Source: Jiulongibacter sediminis
Lineage (GTDB): Bacteria > Bacteroidota > Bacteroidia > Cytophagales > Spirosomataceae
Direction of reading: 5' to 3'
Assembly (NCBI RefSeq): GCF_001306455.1
Contig: NZ_LGTQ01000006.1
Coordinates: 558,001-622,000, forward strand
DNA: 64,000 nucleotides
Numbering within the stretch: position 1 is the first letter of the stretch; the number at the start of each line of letters is the position of its first letter. The position numbers were made by a program, and so were the translations under genes. Under the pieces are notes generated by a model. The model did no database searches, was not told where the DNA came from, and saw only the letters and a list, made by a program, of their open reading frames with translations. Below, in pieces: positions 18,552-28,932 of this stretch.

Positions 18552-18612
18552 ATATTAGGAAGTCTAATTTTCAAGGAGGAATCGAAAGAACTATCCTCGA
18601 AAAATCAAAAAT

Positions 18613-20640
18613 TTACTCCCTGAAAGTCAGGCCTCCCGTATCATAAAGCGAGATCAAATGAACGCCTAAAGTATCTGCCTGAGCTTTGAGTTTTTCAATA
18701 CGATACCGACTGTTGGTATCATCTAAAATCAGCGTCTTGGGGAAGACGGAAAACTGTTTATTGATATCATAAACTGCATTTTGAGAAACCATTATTTTAT
18801 CAAAGAGCTCATCAATGGGTTGTCTGAAATACTTCCTTATCCATAAATTTTTCTTGTTTTTGAATTCAAATGCCAACATATCATCCACATCTGGTTCACG
18901 GGATATGGTGTAATTCCGAATTCCTCTAGCATCATAATAGTTTTTCAAATGAAAGTCGTAGGCTCTGGGATTGGCTTCGGTTAATGAATCACAGATGAAA
19001 ATAGCCGTTTTGGAATCTATAATACTAATGCCACTTCCTCTCGGGATAAAATGGAGAGTTAACTCTTGTTGATTCATTTGTGTCAGGTCAGTTTTTACAT
19101 TGAAGGCTGTCAGGCCAAACGCAACTAAAACCCCGGTTTTGAGTAGGGTAGGCTGCCTCCTAATAAAGAAGAAGATGAGAAGAAAAAGAAGGAGATATAA
19201 AGTAGTGGCTTCAACAACATCAAGATGAAAACCCGAGAGCTTAGCATTTGGTAAATGGGAGATGCTAACCACAGAAAAGTTAAGCAACTTTAGTACAAAA
19301 GAAAGTGCAGCTTGAAGAAAATCGGATATTAATGGAACACCAGAAAGAATCAGGTAGGGTAGACCCGTAAAAAGTACACCCATACTTGCCACCGTAACCA
19401 AAGGATTCGTCAATAAAAAATAGGAAGGAAACTGATGAAAATAATATAAGCTCAGAGGCAGAGTGAATAGCTGTGCAGATACACTGACAACTGATATTTG
19501 CCACAAGTGACTTAACAGTTTATTCTTTGGTTCAATGAGCCTATTGAGATATGGATACAGGAAGATAATCCCGAACATGGCCAAATAGGAGAGCTGAAAA
19601 CCTACTTCAAAGAGCCAGTTTGGTCTGAAAACCAAAAGTGTCAATGCAGAGCCGGCCAAGACATTAATACTATTTTTATCTCTCCGGATAATAGTACCAA
19701 GTTGAAAAAGGGAGAACATCAAAGTGGCCCGGGTAACACTTGGCGAAAGGCCTGTAAATAGGGCATAAAGCCATAGAAGAATGACCGTAGTAAGACCCAG
19801 AATAACATGACCGTTTTTGAATTTCTTCAGAAACCCCAGCAGGTAATTGATGAGTAACATCAAAATGCCTACATGAAGGCCTGAAACTGCCAGAATGTGA
19901 ACAGCACCTGCTGTAGCATATGCATCACGGGTTTCATTGTCAAGATCATCTTTGGCTCCGACTAACATGGCTTCTGCAACAGCCAGGTCTTTTGGGTCTT
20001 CCAAAGCGTTTTTCAGAATGTCTCTTGCCTTTGAGTTTAAAGTGTAGGCCCAGTTCTTAATTTGGGATTTTGGTTGACTTCCCAAAAGGACATAATCCCC
20101 TTTTCTTAGAAAATGGTGGGCCGGAATTCCTCTATTGAATTGAAACTTTTGATAATTAAACTCAAAAGGGTTTTTCACACCCTCTATCAGACGAGGAGCC
20201 TCATTAATAAGAAAAATATCACCGTACCGAGGGACCAAAGAGTCTGTACTGTTGATATACAAAAGCATTTTCAGGTCTACATCACGCCATTGGCCCTGAT
20301 GCTTTATCTGAATAATTTCTGCTTCTGATTTATAGGATTTAGGCTTTGTTTCTCCAGATGAGGAGACTCTGGCCACATAAGCGTCAATTTGCTCAAGAGG
20401 GAAGTCAACTTCCATCTTCTGCTTCCTGGACAAAAGAAATCCGAGAGCTGCCAAGCCTGTAAAAAGGGCTATACTAAGGACCGTGGCATGTTTAAAATAG
20501 AAACCTGTGAAAAGTCCGGCAACTACGCCAATGGCCAGAAAAATCAGAACAAAAGATGAAATTTGGAAATATTCTGCGGCAATGATACCGAGAATCAGAA
20601 ATATCAAAGGCCTGAGTGTGGGATAGGCTTTTAAAGACAT
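18613..20640 (-). CDS. comEC: ComEC/Rec2-family DNA uptake channel protein
   Basis: Inner-membrane protein of the ComEC family, which moves single-stranded DNA into the cytoplasm during transformation. Order: N-terminal hydrophobic segments, an OB-like DUF4131 region (residues about 85-215), then the Competence domain with many transmembrane helices including AVSGLHVGILMLL and FTGLSPSVTRATLMF. The last 130 or so residues correspond to the metallo-beta-lactamase-like domain but carry no HxHxDH metal motif, so the nuclease domain is degenerate or replaced, as is common in Bacteroidota. Follows panB at 62 nt on the same strand. Confidence 0.87.
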   Translation of the reverse strand: MSLKAYPTLRPLIFLILGIIAAEYFQISSFVLIFLAIGVVAGLFTGFYFKHATVLSIALFTGLAALGFLLSRKQKMEVDFPLEQIDAYVARVSSSGETKPKSYKSEAEIIQIKHQGQWRDVDLKMLLYINSTDSLVPRYGDIFLINEAPRLIEGVKNPFEFNYQKFQFNRGIPAHHFLRKGDYVLLGSQPKSQIKNWAYTLNSKARDILKNALEDPKDLAVAEAMLVGAKDDLDNETRDAYATAGAVHILAVSGLHVGILMLLINYLLGFLKKFKNGHVILGLTTVILLWLYALFTGLSPSVTRATLMFSLFQLGTIIRRDKNSINVLAGSALTLLVFRPNWLFEVGFQLSYLAMFGIIFLYPYLNRLIEPKNKLLSHLWQISVVSVSAQLFTLPLSLYYFHQFPSYFLLTNPLVTVASMGVLFTGLPYLILSGVPLISDFLQAALSFVLKLLNFSVVSISHLPNAKLSGFHLDVVEATTLYLLLFLLIFFFIRRQPTLLKTGVLVAFGLTAFNVKTDLTQMNQQELTLHFIPRGSGISIIDSKTAIFICDSLTEANPRAYDFHLKNYYDARGIRNYTISREPDVDDMLAFEFKNKKNLWIRKYFRQPIDELFDKIMVSQNAVYDINKQFSVFPKTLILDDTNSRYRIEKLKAQADTLGVHLISLYDTGGLTFRE

Positions 20641-20702
20641 GGGATTAGCAATTGTGTTTGCTAAATGTAGTCAAAACCCAGATTGCCAGTCAAGTATGTT
20701 CC

Positions 20703-21518
20703 TTAATAACTTTCTTTCTCATTCGGGAAATCGCCGGATTTAACATCGTTGATGTAACCTGTGAAAGCGTTCGTCATTTCGGTATATAAATCGGCGTATC
20801 GCCTTAAAAAACGAGGGCTAAAGTCTTTATTGATGCCTAGCATGTCATGTACGACCAGAATTTGCCCATCGCAGCCATTACCGGCTCCTATTCCTATAGT
20901 TGGAATTTCCAGGCTTGCTGTTACCTCAGCTGCCAGTTTACTCGGGATTTTCTCTAGTACTATCCCAAAGCAGCCTAACTCTTCCAATAATTTTGCATTT
21001 GAACGAAGCAGATCAGCCTCTTCGTCTTCTTTAGCTCGAACAGTGTATGTACCAAACTTATAGATGGATTGCGGCGTAAGACCTAAATGGCCCATCACCG
21101 GAATACCTGCACTTAAAACACGAATAATAGACTCTTCAATTTCTTTTCCACCTTCCATCTTAACGGCGTGAGCCCCGGATTCTTTCATGATTCTAATGGC
21201 CGACTTAAGGGCTTGGGTAGAATTGCCCTGATAGCTACCAAAAGGGAGGTCAACTACCACCAGTGAGCGATTAACTCCTCTGATCACAGACTGAGCATGG
21301 TAGATCATCTGATCAAGCGTGATTGGCAACGTGGTTTCATGCCCGGCCATAACATTTGAGGCCGAATCTCCTACCAGAATGAGCTCAATGCCGGCAGCAT
21401 CCACCAGCTTGGCCATAGAGTAATCGTAGGCCGTAAGGCAGGCGATTTTCTCGCCCTTACTTTTCATTGACCTTAAAACATTGGTGGTCACTCTTTTTAC
21501 CTCATTGTGTACAGACAT
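20703..21518 (-). CDS. panB: 3-methyl-2-oxobutanoate hydroxymethyltransferase
   Basis: First committed step of pantothenate synthesis, using 5,10-methylene-THF and ketoisovalerate. Signatures: [49 protein letters not shown] and [14 protein letters not shown], in the family order; 271 residues. It follows the EnvC-like gene by 61 nt and precedes comEC, all on the minus strand. Confidence 0.96.
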   Translation of the reverse strand: MSVHNEVKRVTTNVLRSMKSKGEKIACLTAYDYSMAKLVDAAGIELILVGDSASNVMAGHETTLPITLDQMIYHAQSVIRGVNRSLVVVDLPFGSYQGNSTQALKSAIRIMKESGAHAVKMEGGKEIEESIIRVLSAGIPVMGHLGLTPQSIYKFGTYTVRAKEDEEADLLRSNAKLLEELGCFGIVLEKIPSKLAAEVTASLEIPTIGIGAGNGCDGQILVVHDMLGINKDFSPRFLRRYADLYTEMTNAFTGYINDVKSGDFPNEKESY

Positions 21519-21535
21519 GATCTTTGAGTTTTTTA

Positions 21536-21543
21536 CAAATATA
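21536..21543 (-). promoter_or_regulatory. Candidate panB -7 box
   Basis: Minus-strand TATATTTG is a perfect TAnnTTTG match in the gap between the EnvC-like gene and panB. No -33 element is evident and the implied leader would be only about 12 nt, so it is weakly supported. Confidence 0.3.
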
Positions 21544-21579
21544 TCTTTCCCTGAAATTCTTTTGATCCCGGTTAATTAA

Positions 21580-22767
21580 TTACTTTCTGGCAAGCCAGTT
21601 TTCCGGGTTTTCTTTACTGAACTGATGCCAAACCTGAAAATTGATCTCGTATTCGCCATCTTTTTCGGCAGCTATTCCTATTAATTGCCCGGCAATTACC
21701 TCCTGATTGATTTTGACGTTAACACTTTTCAGGTTTGCATAAACCGTAAAATATTCGCCGTGTTGCACTGCAATAACATTGTTTAAGCCGGGAATCTGTG
21801 AGATATCAAGCACAATGCCGTCAAAAACTGAACTGACTCGGGCATTGGGTGAAGTTTGAATATCTACACCGTTATTGTCAATTTTTACGTTTTTCAAAAC
21901 GGGATGATTCTTTACTCCAAACCTGTCAGAGATAAAACCGTTTTGCACTGGCCACGGGAGCTTCCTTTTGTTGTTTTGAAAGGAAGCCGAGAGTTTTGTG
22001 TTCACCACAGCTTCATTAACACTCGCCGAGCTGGTCTTTGCCACCGACTTACTAACGAGTGAGCTGATTAAGTTATCGAGTCGCTTGATAGCTCTTTTTG
22101 AATTAGCAATCTCGGTTCGCAGCTTCTTCTCTTCAGATGCCAGAACTGAAATGGTTTTGGCCTGCTGCTGTTTCAGGCTACTTAGTTTTTTGGTTTCAGA
22201 CTGCTTCTCAGCCATTACTTTTTGCTGAGAACCAATTTTGGCATTCAATTCCTTTTGGCGAGCAGCCAGAGATTCAGAAACTGAATTGATTTTGGCGACT
22301 TGTTTTTTGCGGTTATCGGTATACTGCTCAAGGTATTTATACCGCATAATGAGATCATTGAATGACCTTGCCGAAAACAGAAAGCTAAGTTTATTGATTT
22401 TACCGCTTGATTTTGAGGCGATATAAAGCATTTCCGCATATTCCCGCTTGAGGAGGTCCAGCTGACTTTGCAAAGCTTTTTTGTCCTCTTCCAGTTTACC
22501 TATTTCCTGCTCAATTAGGGTAATATCCTGAGAGATAAGATCAATTTGCCTGACTTGACTGTTGATTTGAGAATTTATGGCCTTTAGCTTTCCGAGAGAA
22601 GCTGTTTTTTGACGACTGGTTTGGTTCAATACCCGTTGAGCTCGTTCTATTCTGGCTTGGTTCGCTTTTTTCTCCTCTTCCAATTGCTCACGGCTTTTTT
22701 GGCCATTTGCCATGAAATGACCCATTACCAGGCAAAAAAGAAGTAAAAGCCGCAGACTGCTCTTCAT
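21580..22767 (-). CDS. EnvC-like murein hydrolase activator (degenerate LytM/M23 domain)
   Basis: Periplasmic protein with signal peptide (residues 1-22), a long coiled coil (about 23-235, Glu/Lys/Gln-rich) and a C-terminal LytM domain (about 270-395). The M23 zinc ligands are absent: the usual HxGxD block reads NNGVDI, the HxxxYxHL block reads HGEYFTVYANL, and the last His motif reads INFQVWHQ. It therefore is predicted to activate amidases rather than cut peptidoglycan, as E. coli EnvC does. It lies 9 nt after the DUF4292 lipoprotein gene in a five-gene minus-strand run. Confidence 0.86.
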   Translation of the reverse strand: MKSSLRLLLLFCLVMGHFMANGQKSREQLEEEKKANQARIERAQRVLNQTSRQKTASLGKLKAINSQINSQVRQIDLISQDITLIEQEIGKLEEDKKALQSQLDLLKREYAEMLYIASKSSGKINKLSFLFSARSFNDLIMRYKYLEQYTDNRKKQVAKINSVSESLAARQKELNAKIGSQQKVMAEKQSETKKLSSLKQQQAKTISVLASEEKKLRTEIANSKRAIKRLDNLISSLVSKSVAKTSSASVNEAVVNTKLSASFQNNKRKLPWPVQNGFISDRFGVKNHPVLKNVKIDNNGVDIQTSPNARVSSVFDGIVLDISQIPGLNNVIAVQHGEYFTVYANLKSVNVKINQEVIAGQLIGIAAEKDGEYEINFQVWHQFSKENPENWLARK

Positions 22768-22776
22768 ATAGCAAAT

Positions 22777-23592
22777 TTAAAAGACTATCTCGCCTTTGGT
22801 GTAACTCTTGGGTACAGAATAAGGAAATCGTAACTTCTGATCGGTAAACTCAAATTTGGTGTGCTTAAATTCAAGGGTTGTGGTCTTAATTTCGTCTCCT
22901 TTCAGAACATCAATTTTGGTAAAAATTGAATGTGGAACCAGCTGACCGGTAAGCAAAGGAATAAAGTCTGCATAAGAAATTCCAAGTTTGCTTTTCCCCT
23001 GAACATCTTCAGCGAGAATTGTATTTAGCTTATGAGTCACATTGTCTATCTGGTTTTCAATGCTGATGTTATTGGCGTTTTGAAAAAGACTGGTGTAAAG
23101 TGAATTGGGTTCAATTCTGTCACCTGGTTTTCGATCTAAAGGCAAGTTACCTACCAAAAGAGCCTGAAGCAGTTTAAAATCAAAGTCAAAATTGAATTGC
23201 GTGCTCAAATCTTCAATACTCAAGCTGTAATAAGTTCGATTTATTCGATCTAAACAGAGAATGCTGTCCTGAGTAATGAGACATCGGGCGGCCTCAATAC
23301 CCACTGAAACCGAAATCCAGATGACACTGTCTTTCTGGATATGAACATTTGCGGGAAATGATTGAGAAATGGCCTCAGACTGCAGGTCGATCTTACTTTT
23401 CAATTTCAGATAGTCAAAATCAGATTCGATGATTTCAAAATTGAGAACTTCTTCGATCTGAAGAGAATCAACAGTGTCTATCTCCGATTTCGGGATTTCG
23501 GCTATTGATTTCTGAAGTTTGTTTCTTTTACATCCAACCTGAAAAAACATCAGGCTGCAGAGTAGAACGTAGGTTAGGTTTTTGAGATACAT
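22777..23592 (-). CDS. DUF4292 lipoprotein
   Basis: Lipoprotein with a type II signal ending FQVGC (Cys21), 271 residues in all. The remainder is mixed beta strands consistent with the LolA/LolB-like DUF4292 family found almost only in Bacteroidota. Typically encoded between a TPR protein and an EnvC-like protein, as here (gaps of 7 and 9 nt), suggesting a shared envelope-biogenesis role. No enzymatic motif is visible. Confidence 0.75.
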   Translation of the reverse strand: MYLKNLTYVLLCSLMFFQVGCKRNKLQKSIAEIPKSEIDTVDSLQIEEVLNFEIIESDFDYLKLKSKIDLQSEAISQSFPANVHIQKDSVIWISVSVGIEAARCLITQDSILCLDRINRTYYSLSIEDLSTQFNFDFDFKLLQALLVGNLPLDRKPGDRIEPNSLYTSLFQNANNISIENQIDNVTHKLNTILAEDVQGKSKLGISYADFIPLLTGQLVPHSIFTKIDVLKGDEIKTTTLEFKHTKFEFTDQKLRFPYSVPKSYTKGEIVF

Positions 23593-23599
23593 TCGAGAG

Positions 23600-25306
23600 T
23601 TATTCTACCAAATATTGTTTTTCGGCAACTTTCTTATCTAAAAGTGGACTGTGCTCACCGGTGAGTTTTGCTTTGTACCAGTACTCTAGGGCCTTTTCTG
23701 AATCACCCATTTTTGATAGGATATCTCCGAAATGCTCAAGAGCTGTTCCATTTGGTTCATCACTTTTATCTAGGGCTGCACTTAAGACATCGTAAGCCTG
23801 CTGATACTCTTCTTTTTGAAACAATACCCAGGCATGAGTGTCTGAATATTCAAGGTTATCAGGCTCCAGTTCAATAAGGTGTTTTGACATGCTCAAAGCC
23901 TTGTCAAGGTTTCTCCCCCTCAGAGCGAGATAGTAGCTGGCATTATTGAGAACAGGCAGGTAATCAGGGTCTATTTTGAGAGCATCGTCATAAGCTTTTT
24001 CGGCTTCTGTATACTGTTTTGTCTGATTGTAAGAATCTCCTAAGAGTGTATAAATGTGCTTTAGTAGCTCTTTGTTGTCAAAAGAGAGAAACTGGGCCTC
24101 TTCCAGAGCATAAATGGCTTCCTCGTAATTCTCCAGGAGGACATTTCCATAACCTAAATGATACCAGAAAAAGGCCTGGTTTGGGAAATAGTCGGCGGCT
24201 TCCTGAGCATGTTTTGCCATGGCCTCGGCGTCTCCCAGCTTAGTGTCAATCTCTATCAGGGCCATCCAGACGCCGTACATTGATTTATCAAACTGAGTAG
24301 ATTTCAGGTAGTTCTCCTGAGCCTTTTCCAGCTCCCCTTTTTTTACCAGAAGATTGGCCAGATAAACGTAAGCCACTGAGGCTTCAGGCTCATTGGCAAT
24401 CATCTCTTCGGTAAGGTTAACGGCTTTGTCAAGCTGAGCAGTTACTGGATTTTCTTCAACTAGCTCAATATATGAACCCAGCACTTGCAGCTTAACATCG
24501 GCTTCAAGCAGGGGATTTTCTATGGCCAGCATGAGCTCGTCAGTGGCTGCTTTTAAATCACCTTTAGAGCGGTAAATTTCAGCAAGCATGACATGAGCTT
24601 CTCCCAGATCCCCATCTTTTTCAAGATGACTTTTGAGCAAGCTTTCCGCCTCATTATATTTCTGATTGCTCATCATAATCTGAGCTTGTTTCAGGACATA
24701 CTCAGGTTCAAGCGGCTGGGTTTCTATGAGTTTGTCTCCCTCTTGAATAGCCTCTTCCACCTTATCTTGTCTGAGGTAAAGCAATTGCTTTCGTCTTGAG
24801 ATTTCCTCATCCGTCCCCAGATTTTTCTCAACCTCATCATAAAGCCGGATAGCCTGTTTGTATTCACCCAAAGAAACATAAATCTCAGCCAGATGCAGAT
24901 AATTGTCTACTTTCAAAGGGTCGTTTTTGATAAGCTTTTTGTAAAGCTCAATCGACTCCTCATAATCCTGTAAGGCGGTAAAAAGACTGGCTTGAAACTC
25001 TTGATAGTAAACATTGTTTTTCTCCAGTTCCAGAGATTTAGCAGCGGCAGTAGCTGCGGCGGGCAAATCATTTTGTTCAAGATAAGCCTTGGCCAGCATA
25101 TGATAGACTCCGGCAGTTGGCTTGAACTCGTCAATTACTTTTTTAAACTGGGTGGCTGCTTTATCGTAGTTTTCTGCCATAAATTCTTTCATCCCCAGCA
25201 AGAAAACGCCTTCTCCGGCAAGTCTTTTATCTGTCTCAGAAAGAGGTTCTTGTGCGTATGCTATTGAGAAGCAGGCAAGCAAAAAGAAAAGCAGCTTTTT
25301 AAGCAT
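23600..25306 (-). CDS. Secreted TPR-repeat protein
   Basis: Signal peptide (MLKKLLFFLLACFSIAYA), then about a dozen tetratricopeptide repeats over nearly the whole 568-residue length (for example KAATQFKKVIDEFKP, EESIELYKKLIKNDP, EEAIYALEEAQ, TEAEKAYDDALKIDPDYLP). A periplasmic scaffold for protein-protein contacts. First gene of the run TPR, DUF4292, EnvC-like, panB, comEC on the minus strand. Specific partners are unknown; the conserved neighbourhood points to cell-envelope assembly. Confidence 0.85.
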   Translation of the reverse strand: MLKKLLFFLLACFSIAYAQEPLSETDKRLAGEGVFLLGMKEFMAENYDKAATQFKKVIDEFKPTAGVYHMLAKAYLEQNDLPAAATAAAKSLELEKNNVYYQEFQASLFTALQDYEESIELYKKLIKNDPLKVDNYLHLAEIYVSLGEYKQAIRLYDEVEKNLGTDEEISRRKQLLYLRQDKVEEAIQEGDKLIETQPLEPEYVLKQAQIMMSNQKYNEAESLLKSHLEKDGDLGEAHVMLAEIYRSKGDLKAATDELMLAIENPLLEADVKLQVLGSYIELVEENPVTAQLDKAVNLTEEMIANEPEASVAYVYLANLLVKKGELEKAQENYLKSTQFDKSMYGVWMALIEIDTKLGDAEAMAKHAQEAADYFPNQAFFWYHLGYGNVLLENYEEAIYALEEAQFLSFDNKELLKHIYTLLGDSYNQTKQYTEAEKAYDDALKIDPDYLPVLNNASYYLALRGRNLDKALSMSKHLIELEPDNLEYSDTHAWVLFQKEEYQQAYDVLSAALDKSDEPNGTALEHFGDILSKMGDSEKALEYWYKAKLTGEHSPLLDKKVAEKQYLVE

Positions 25307-25467
25307 TTAAGCATTTAGTTTATAGTGATTTAACGTTCTCTGTTAGTATATAACAATAGTTCTGCCAAATCAGTATGCAAATGTCCCGAATTTGTTACAA
25401 TTCGCCAAAACAACATTTTTTCGCATGAAATTACTTTATTTTGGAATATCATCTGTAAAACTGATTT

Positions 25468-27504
25468 ATGTCAAAAAAGAAGGCCAGCAAACCCTCAAAT
25501 AAATCTCAGAATCCTGTAGAAAAACCCGTAGCCATTTCGGACACTTTCAACCCAAAACCATTACAGGTTGGTTTAGGTCTTTTAATTGCTGTTTTTGCAG
25601 CTTATGGCTTGATCTGGCAAAATGGTCTTGTTTGGGATGATGACCCTTATATTTTGCTCAATGATGCGGTGAAGGAGTTTGATTTAAAAGCCCTTCTTAC
25701 TGATTTCCATGTCGGTAATTATCATCCGCTCACCATGTTGACTTTGGCTGTTGAGTATCTTTTTGCAGGAGAAAGCCCTCATTTATATCATTTCAATAAT
25801 CTTTGGCTTCATGCCCTAAACAGTACTCTGGTATTTGTTTTGATCAAAAGACTCAATCAATCCTCATGGGTTGCTTTGCTCACAGCAGGCTTTTTTGCGT
25901 TGCACCCTCTTCATGTAGAGTCTGTAGCATGGGCGGCAGAACGAAAAGATGTGCTATACACTCTATTTCTTCTTCTTTCTCTTTTGATGTATGTCAATTT
26001 CAAAGAACGGGGAGAGACCAAGCATTATGTATGGGCTCTGATACTCTTTATTCTTTCCTGTCTTTCAAAAGGGATGGCCGTAGTTTTACCAGCCCTTTTG
26101 GTGATTACAGACTGGTGGTTTTTGTCAAAAGAGGAGAAGCCTTTTTCAGTGAAAATCTGGAAAGAAAAAATTCCTTTTTTCGCCATCACACTTTTCTTTG
26201 CCTACATCGCTACTACGGCTCAGAAGGATGCCGGAGCAGATGCTTCAGCGGTTATCGGGGCAGCGTATACCGGTTTCGAGCGTGTCAGAATTGTGGCTTA
26301 TTCCTTTCTTTTTTATTGGTTCAAGACGCTCGTTCCCATTGATTTACTTCCTTTCTATCCGTATCCACCAAGGGTAGGAGGAAACATTCCGGGTATTTAT
26401 AATCTTGCTCTTATAGGCCTTTTGGTTTTCCTTGGGTTGACTTTTTTTCTGGGAAGAAAGAATAAGAAAATTTGGTGGGCAGTATCCTTTTTCGTGATCG
26501 CCATTTCTACGGTTTTGCAGATTCTGCCAGTTGGTAGTGCTATTGTAGCCGATCGCTACTATTATCTATCTTCTATTGGTCCTTTGTTTCTCATGAGTAA
26601 TTATCTGGGAAAAGGAATTGAAAAGGGCGTGGCTTTGAAATATGTGAGCTTTGGTCTTTTGGGTATTTGTGCTGCTCTCACTTTTAATCAGGTTTCGCAT
26701 TGGAAAAACGGTTATACGCTTTTCAAACCGGCAGAGAAGTTTTACCCTGAAGATGCTATGGTTTTGAGTAACCTGGGCTGGTATTATTTGGGTGAGAAAG
26801 ATTTTACGACTGCAAAAGAATACCTGACTCACGCGGATAATAATGGCTTCAAAAACGCTGATGTATGCCGTACCATTGCCTCAATGTATATTGATGAAGG
26901 GCAGTATGATATGGCGATCCCGTATATCAACCGAGCCTATCAATACCTGCCCGTGAAGAGCCGGACCGATTGGTTGATGGCGTTGGCTTTGAGTAAACAA
27001 AACCGAAATGACGAAGCCTTGCCCTATGCCCAGAAAGCAGTAAACGGCGAGCCTGAAAATCAGGATTTCCAAGCTACTTATGCTTCAATTTTGGCTAATA
27101 CTGGTCATGGAGAGGAGGCTCGTCAGCTCTATGCTCAATTGAATGAAAACGATGAAGAAAGCCCGGATTTCCGACTGAATTACGCCTACTCTTTCCGGGC
27201 TGATGGTGATCTGAATAAAGAGGTAGAGTTGCTGAAAGCATTGATTAATGACCATCCCGACTATATGCCGGCCTACAAAAATATTGGCGTGAGTTTGTCG
27301 GAGCTGGGTCGTCATGATGAAACAGTTCTTTACTGGGAAAAAGCAGCGGAACTTGATGCCAGTGGAGATTATGAATATAACATTGGTATTAACTACGCCA
27401 ATCGCAATATGGTAGATAAAGCAGTTCCGTGGTATCAGAAAGCGGCTAGAAAGGGAAAGGCAGAGGCCATTGACCTACTGACCAGAAATGGGGTAGCCTA
27501 TTGA
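25468..27504 (+). CDS. GT-C-type membrane glycosyltransferase-like protein with C-terminal TPRs
   Basis: Multi-pass protein (678 residues) resembling TMTC/PMT-like O-mannosyltransferase candidates. After a Lys-rich cytoplasmic N-terminus, TM1 leads to the acidic loop VWDDDPYIL (the usual position of the catalytic Asp of GT-C enzymes) and then HPLHVESVAWAAERKDVLY, a hallmark of this family. About ten transmembrane segments end near residue 415, followed by about six TPR units to the C-terminus. Glycosyl-transfer activity is inferred from the fold, not shown. Divergent from the TPR-DUF4292-EnvC run. Confidence 0.78.
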   Translation: MSKKKASKPSNKSQNPVEKPVAISDTFNPKPLQVGLGLLIAVFAAYGLIWQNGLVWDDDPYILLNDAVKEFDLKALLTDFHVGNYHPLTMLTLAVEYLFAGESPHLYHFNNLWLHALNSTLVFVLIKRLNQSSWVALLTAGFFALHPLHVESVAWAAERKDVLYTLFLLLSLLMYVNFKERGETKHYVWALILFILSCLSKGMAVVLPALLVITDWWFLSKEEKPFSVKIWKEKIPFFAITLFFAYIATTAQKDAGADASAVIGAAYTGFERVRIVAYSFLFYWFKTLVPIDLLPFYPYPPRVGGNIPGIYNLALIGLLVFLGLTFFLGRKNKKIWWAVSFFVIAISTVLQILPVGSAIVADRYYYLSSIGPLFLMSNYLGKGIEKGVALKYVSFGLLGICAALTFNQVSHWKNGYTLFKPAEKFYPEDAMVLSNLGWYYLGEKDFTTAKEYLTHADNNGFKNADVCRTIASMYIDEGQYDMAIPYINRAYQYLPVKSRTDWLMALALSKQNRNDEALPYAQKAVNGEPENQDFQATYASILANTGHGEEARQLYAQLNENDEESPDFRLNYAYSFRADGDLNKEVELLKALINDHPDYMPAYKNIGVSLSELGRHDETVLYWEKAAELDASGDYEYNIGINYANRNMVDKAVPWYQKAARKGKAEAIDLLTRNGVAY

Positions 27505-27510
27505 GAAAAT

Positions 27511-28923
27511 CTATCGGTATTGCTCAATAATTCGGTTTAAAGCCTTCTGGGTTTTCAGGCTTGGGAAGAAACCGTAGATCTGCTCATGAGCTTCAAAATC
27601 TAACTCAAGGCCGTTTTGCAAATACTTGTAGGCTTCCGTATAACTTCCGTCAAAAATAAGGTAAACCGTAGCCCGGTAGTGAAGATCGGCCTCGTCAGGC
27701 ACTTGCTCTATGGCGTCATAAATAATCTCGAAGGCTTTGTTATAATCCTCATGTTCAAAGTAAAGTAATGACCAGTTGAGCCAGATATCAATATTCTCAG
27801 GATCAAGATTAGCGGCTTCATTATAGGCCTCAATAGCCGCCAGCATGTTGCCCAATCTTGATTCAACATCAGCCTGCAATAACCAGTAATCACTGTTAAC
27901 GGAGTTCAGACTTGTTGCTTTTTTGATAAAGTGCGTAGCTTCAATATACTTCTGCTGCTCAAAAAGCACGGATGCCATGCCGTACCAGGCTTCTTCCCAA
28001 GTGGGTTCCAGCTCGGTGGCTTCTTTGTAATACTTTAAAGCATTGGAGTGCTCGCCTAATTTCTCGCAGGATGCTGCCAGATAAGTCAGAACTTCTGACG
28101 AACTATTTTCCAGCTCTAAAGTTCTCAGGTAAGCTTCTTTTGCTCCTGCATGGTCATCAGAGTTCATTTTTGAGTGACCAAGGTTAAACCAACCACTGGC
28201 GAAATCATCCTCAATAACTACTGAAAAGTCAAAGGCCTTGATAGCCTCTTCATATTTTTTGAGCCTGCTACAGGCGATTCCTAAACCAAACCATGCCAAA
28301 TGCGAATAAGGATCTTTATCTGTCAGGCTTCTGAGGTAGGGGAGACTCTCTTCGAGTTTATCCTGAAAATCGTAACAAAAAACTAATTCATAATAAATAA
28401 GCTCACTGCCATAACCGGCTGCGATGGCTTCTTTATAGTATTCAACAGCTTTTCTGAATTCGTTTTTATTTTGATAGGTCTGAGCCAGCTGAAAATAGAC
28501 TTCTTCTTTTTCGTCAGATAATGAAAGTGCTCTGTTTAATACCTCAATGGCATCGTCAAAATTGCCGATGAGATTTAAAACAACACCTTTCATGTAGTTC
28601 ACTTCCTGATCTGCCGGGTAAAACGTTTCTGCTCTCTCCAGCATTTCCAAAGCCTGGTCATAAGCTAGTGTATTAACGAAGAGTTGAGATTGATTGAGCA
28701 GCAACTCAAGAGAATATGGGTATTGTTGTAAGCCTAAATCGCAAGCTTTTTCAGCCAAATCCCAACGATTATTATCAATGTAAAAATTAGACAGCGATTC
28801 ATAGGTGATCTCATCAAGGTAGTGAGACTCGTTATTCTGAATCATGCTTTCAAACTTCTTGGCAGACTCATTTAGGGCTGTGCCGTTGAAGTCATCAAAG
28901 TCTTCGTTGTAGTCTTTGCTCAT
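27511..28923 (-). CDS. Cytoplasmic TPR-repeat protein
   Basis: 470 residues, no signal peptide, acidic N-terminus (SKDYNEDFDDF) followed by about twelve tetratricopeptide repeats, e.g. DDAIEVLNRALSLSD, RKAVEYYKEAI, EEAIKAFDFSVV, NKAFEIIYDAIEQ. Function unknown; a scaffold. Tail-to-tail with the GT-C/TPR gene (6-nt gap), and its leader carries an 8-bp inverted repeat. Confidence 0.82.
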   Translation of the reverse strand: MSKDYNEDFDDFNGTALNESAKKFESMIQNNESHYLDEITYESLSNFYIDNNRWDLAEKACDLGLQQYPYSLELLLNQSQLFVNTLAYDQALEMLERAETFYPADQEVNYMKGVVLNLIGNFDDAIEVLNRALSLSDEKEEVYFQLAQTYQNKNEFRKAVEYYKEAIAAGYGSELIYYELVFCYDFQDKLEESLPYLRSLTDKDPYSHLAWFGLGIACSRLKKYEEAIKAFDFSVVIEDDFASGWFNLGHSKMNSDDHAGAKEAYLRTLELENSSSEVLTYLAASCEKLGEHSNALKYYKEATELEPTWEEAWYGMASVLFEQQKYIEATHFIKKATSLNSVNSDYWLLQADVESRLGNMLAAIEAYNEAANLDPENIDIWLNWSLLYFEHEDYNKAFEIIYDAIEQVPDEADLHYRATVYLIFDGSYTEAYKYLQNGLELDFEAHEQIYGFFPSLKTQKALNRIIEQYR

Positions 28924-28932
28924 TTAGATTCA

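Noticed and set aside
18552-18612. Terminator between the adenosyltransferase and comEC genes
   Set aside because: Partial complementarity (GAGGA with TCCTC) only, without a stable stem or T-run.
18613-20640. Frameshift or truncation of comEC because the metallo-beta-lactamase motif is missing
   Set aside because: The frame is intact and the C-terminal domain is present but degenerate, as is usual in Bacteroidota, so this is not damage.
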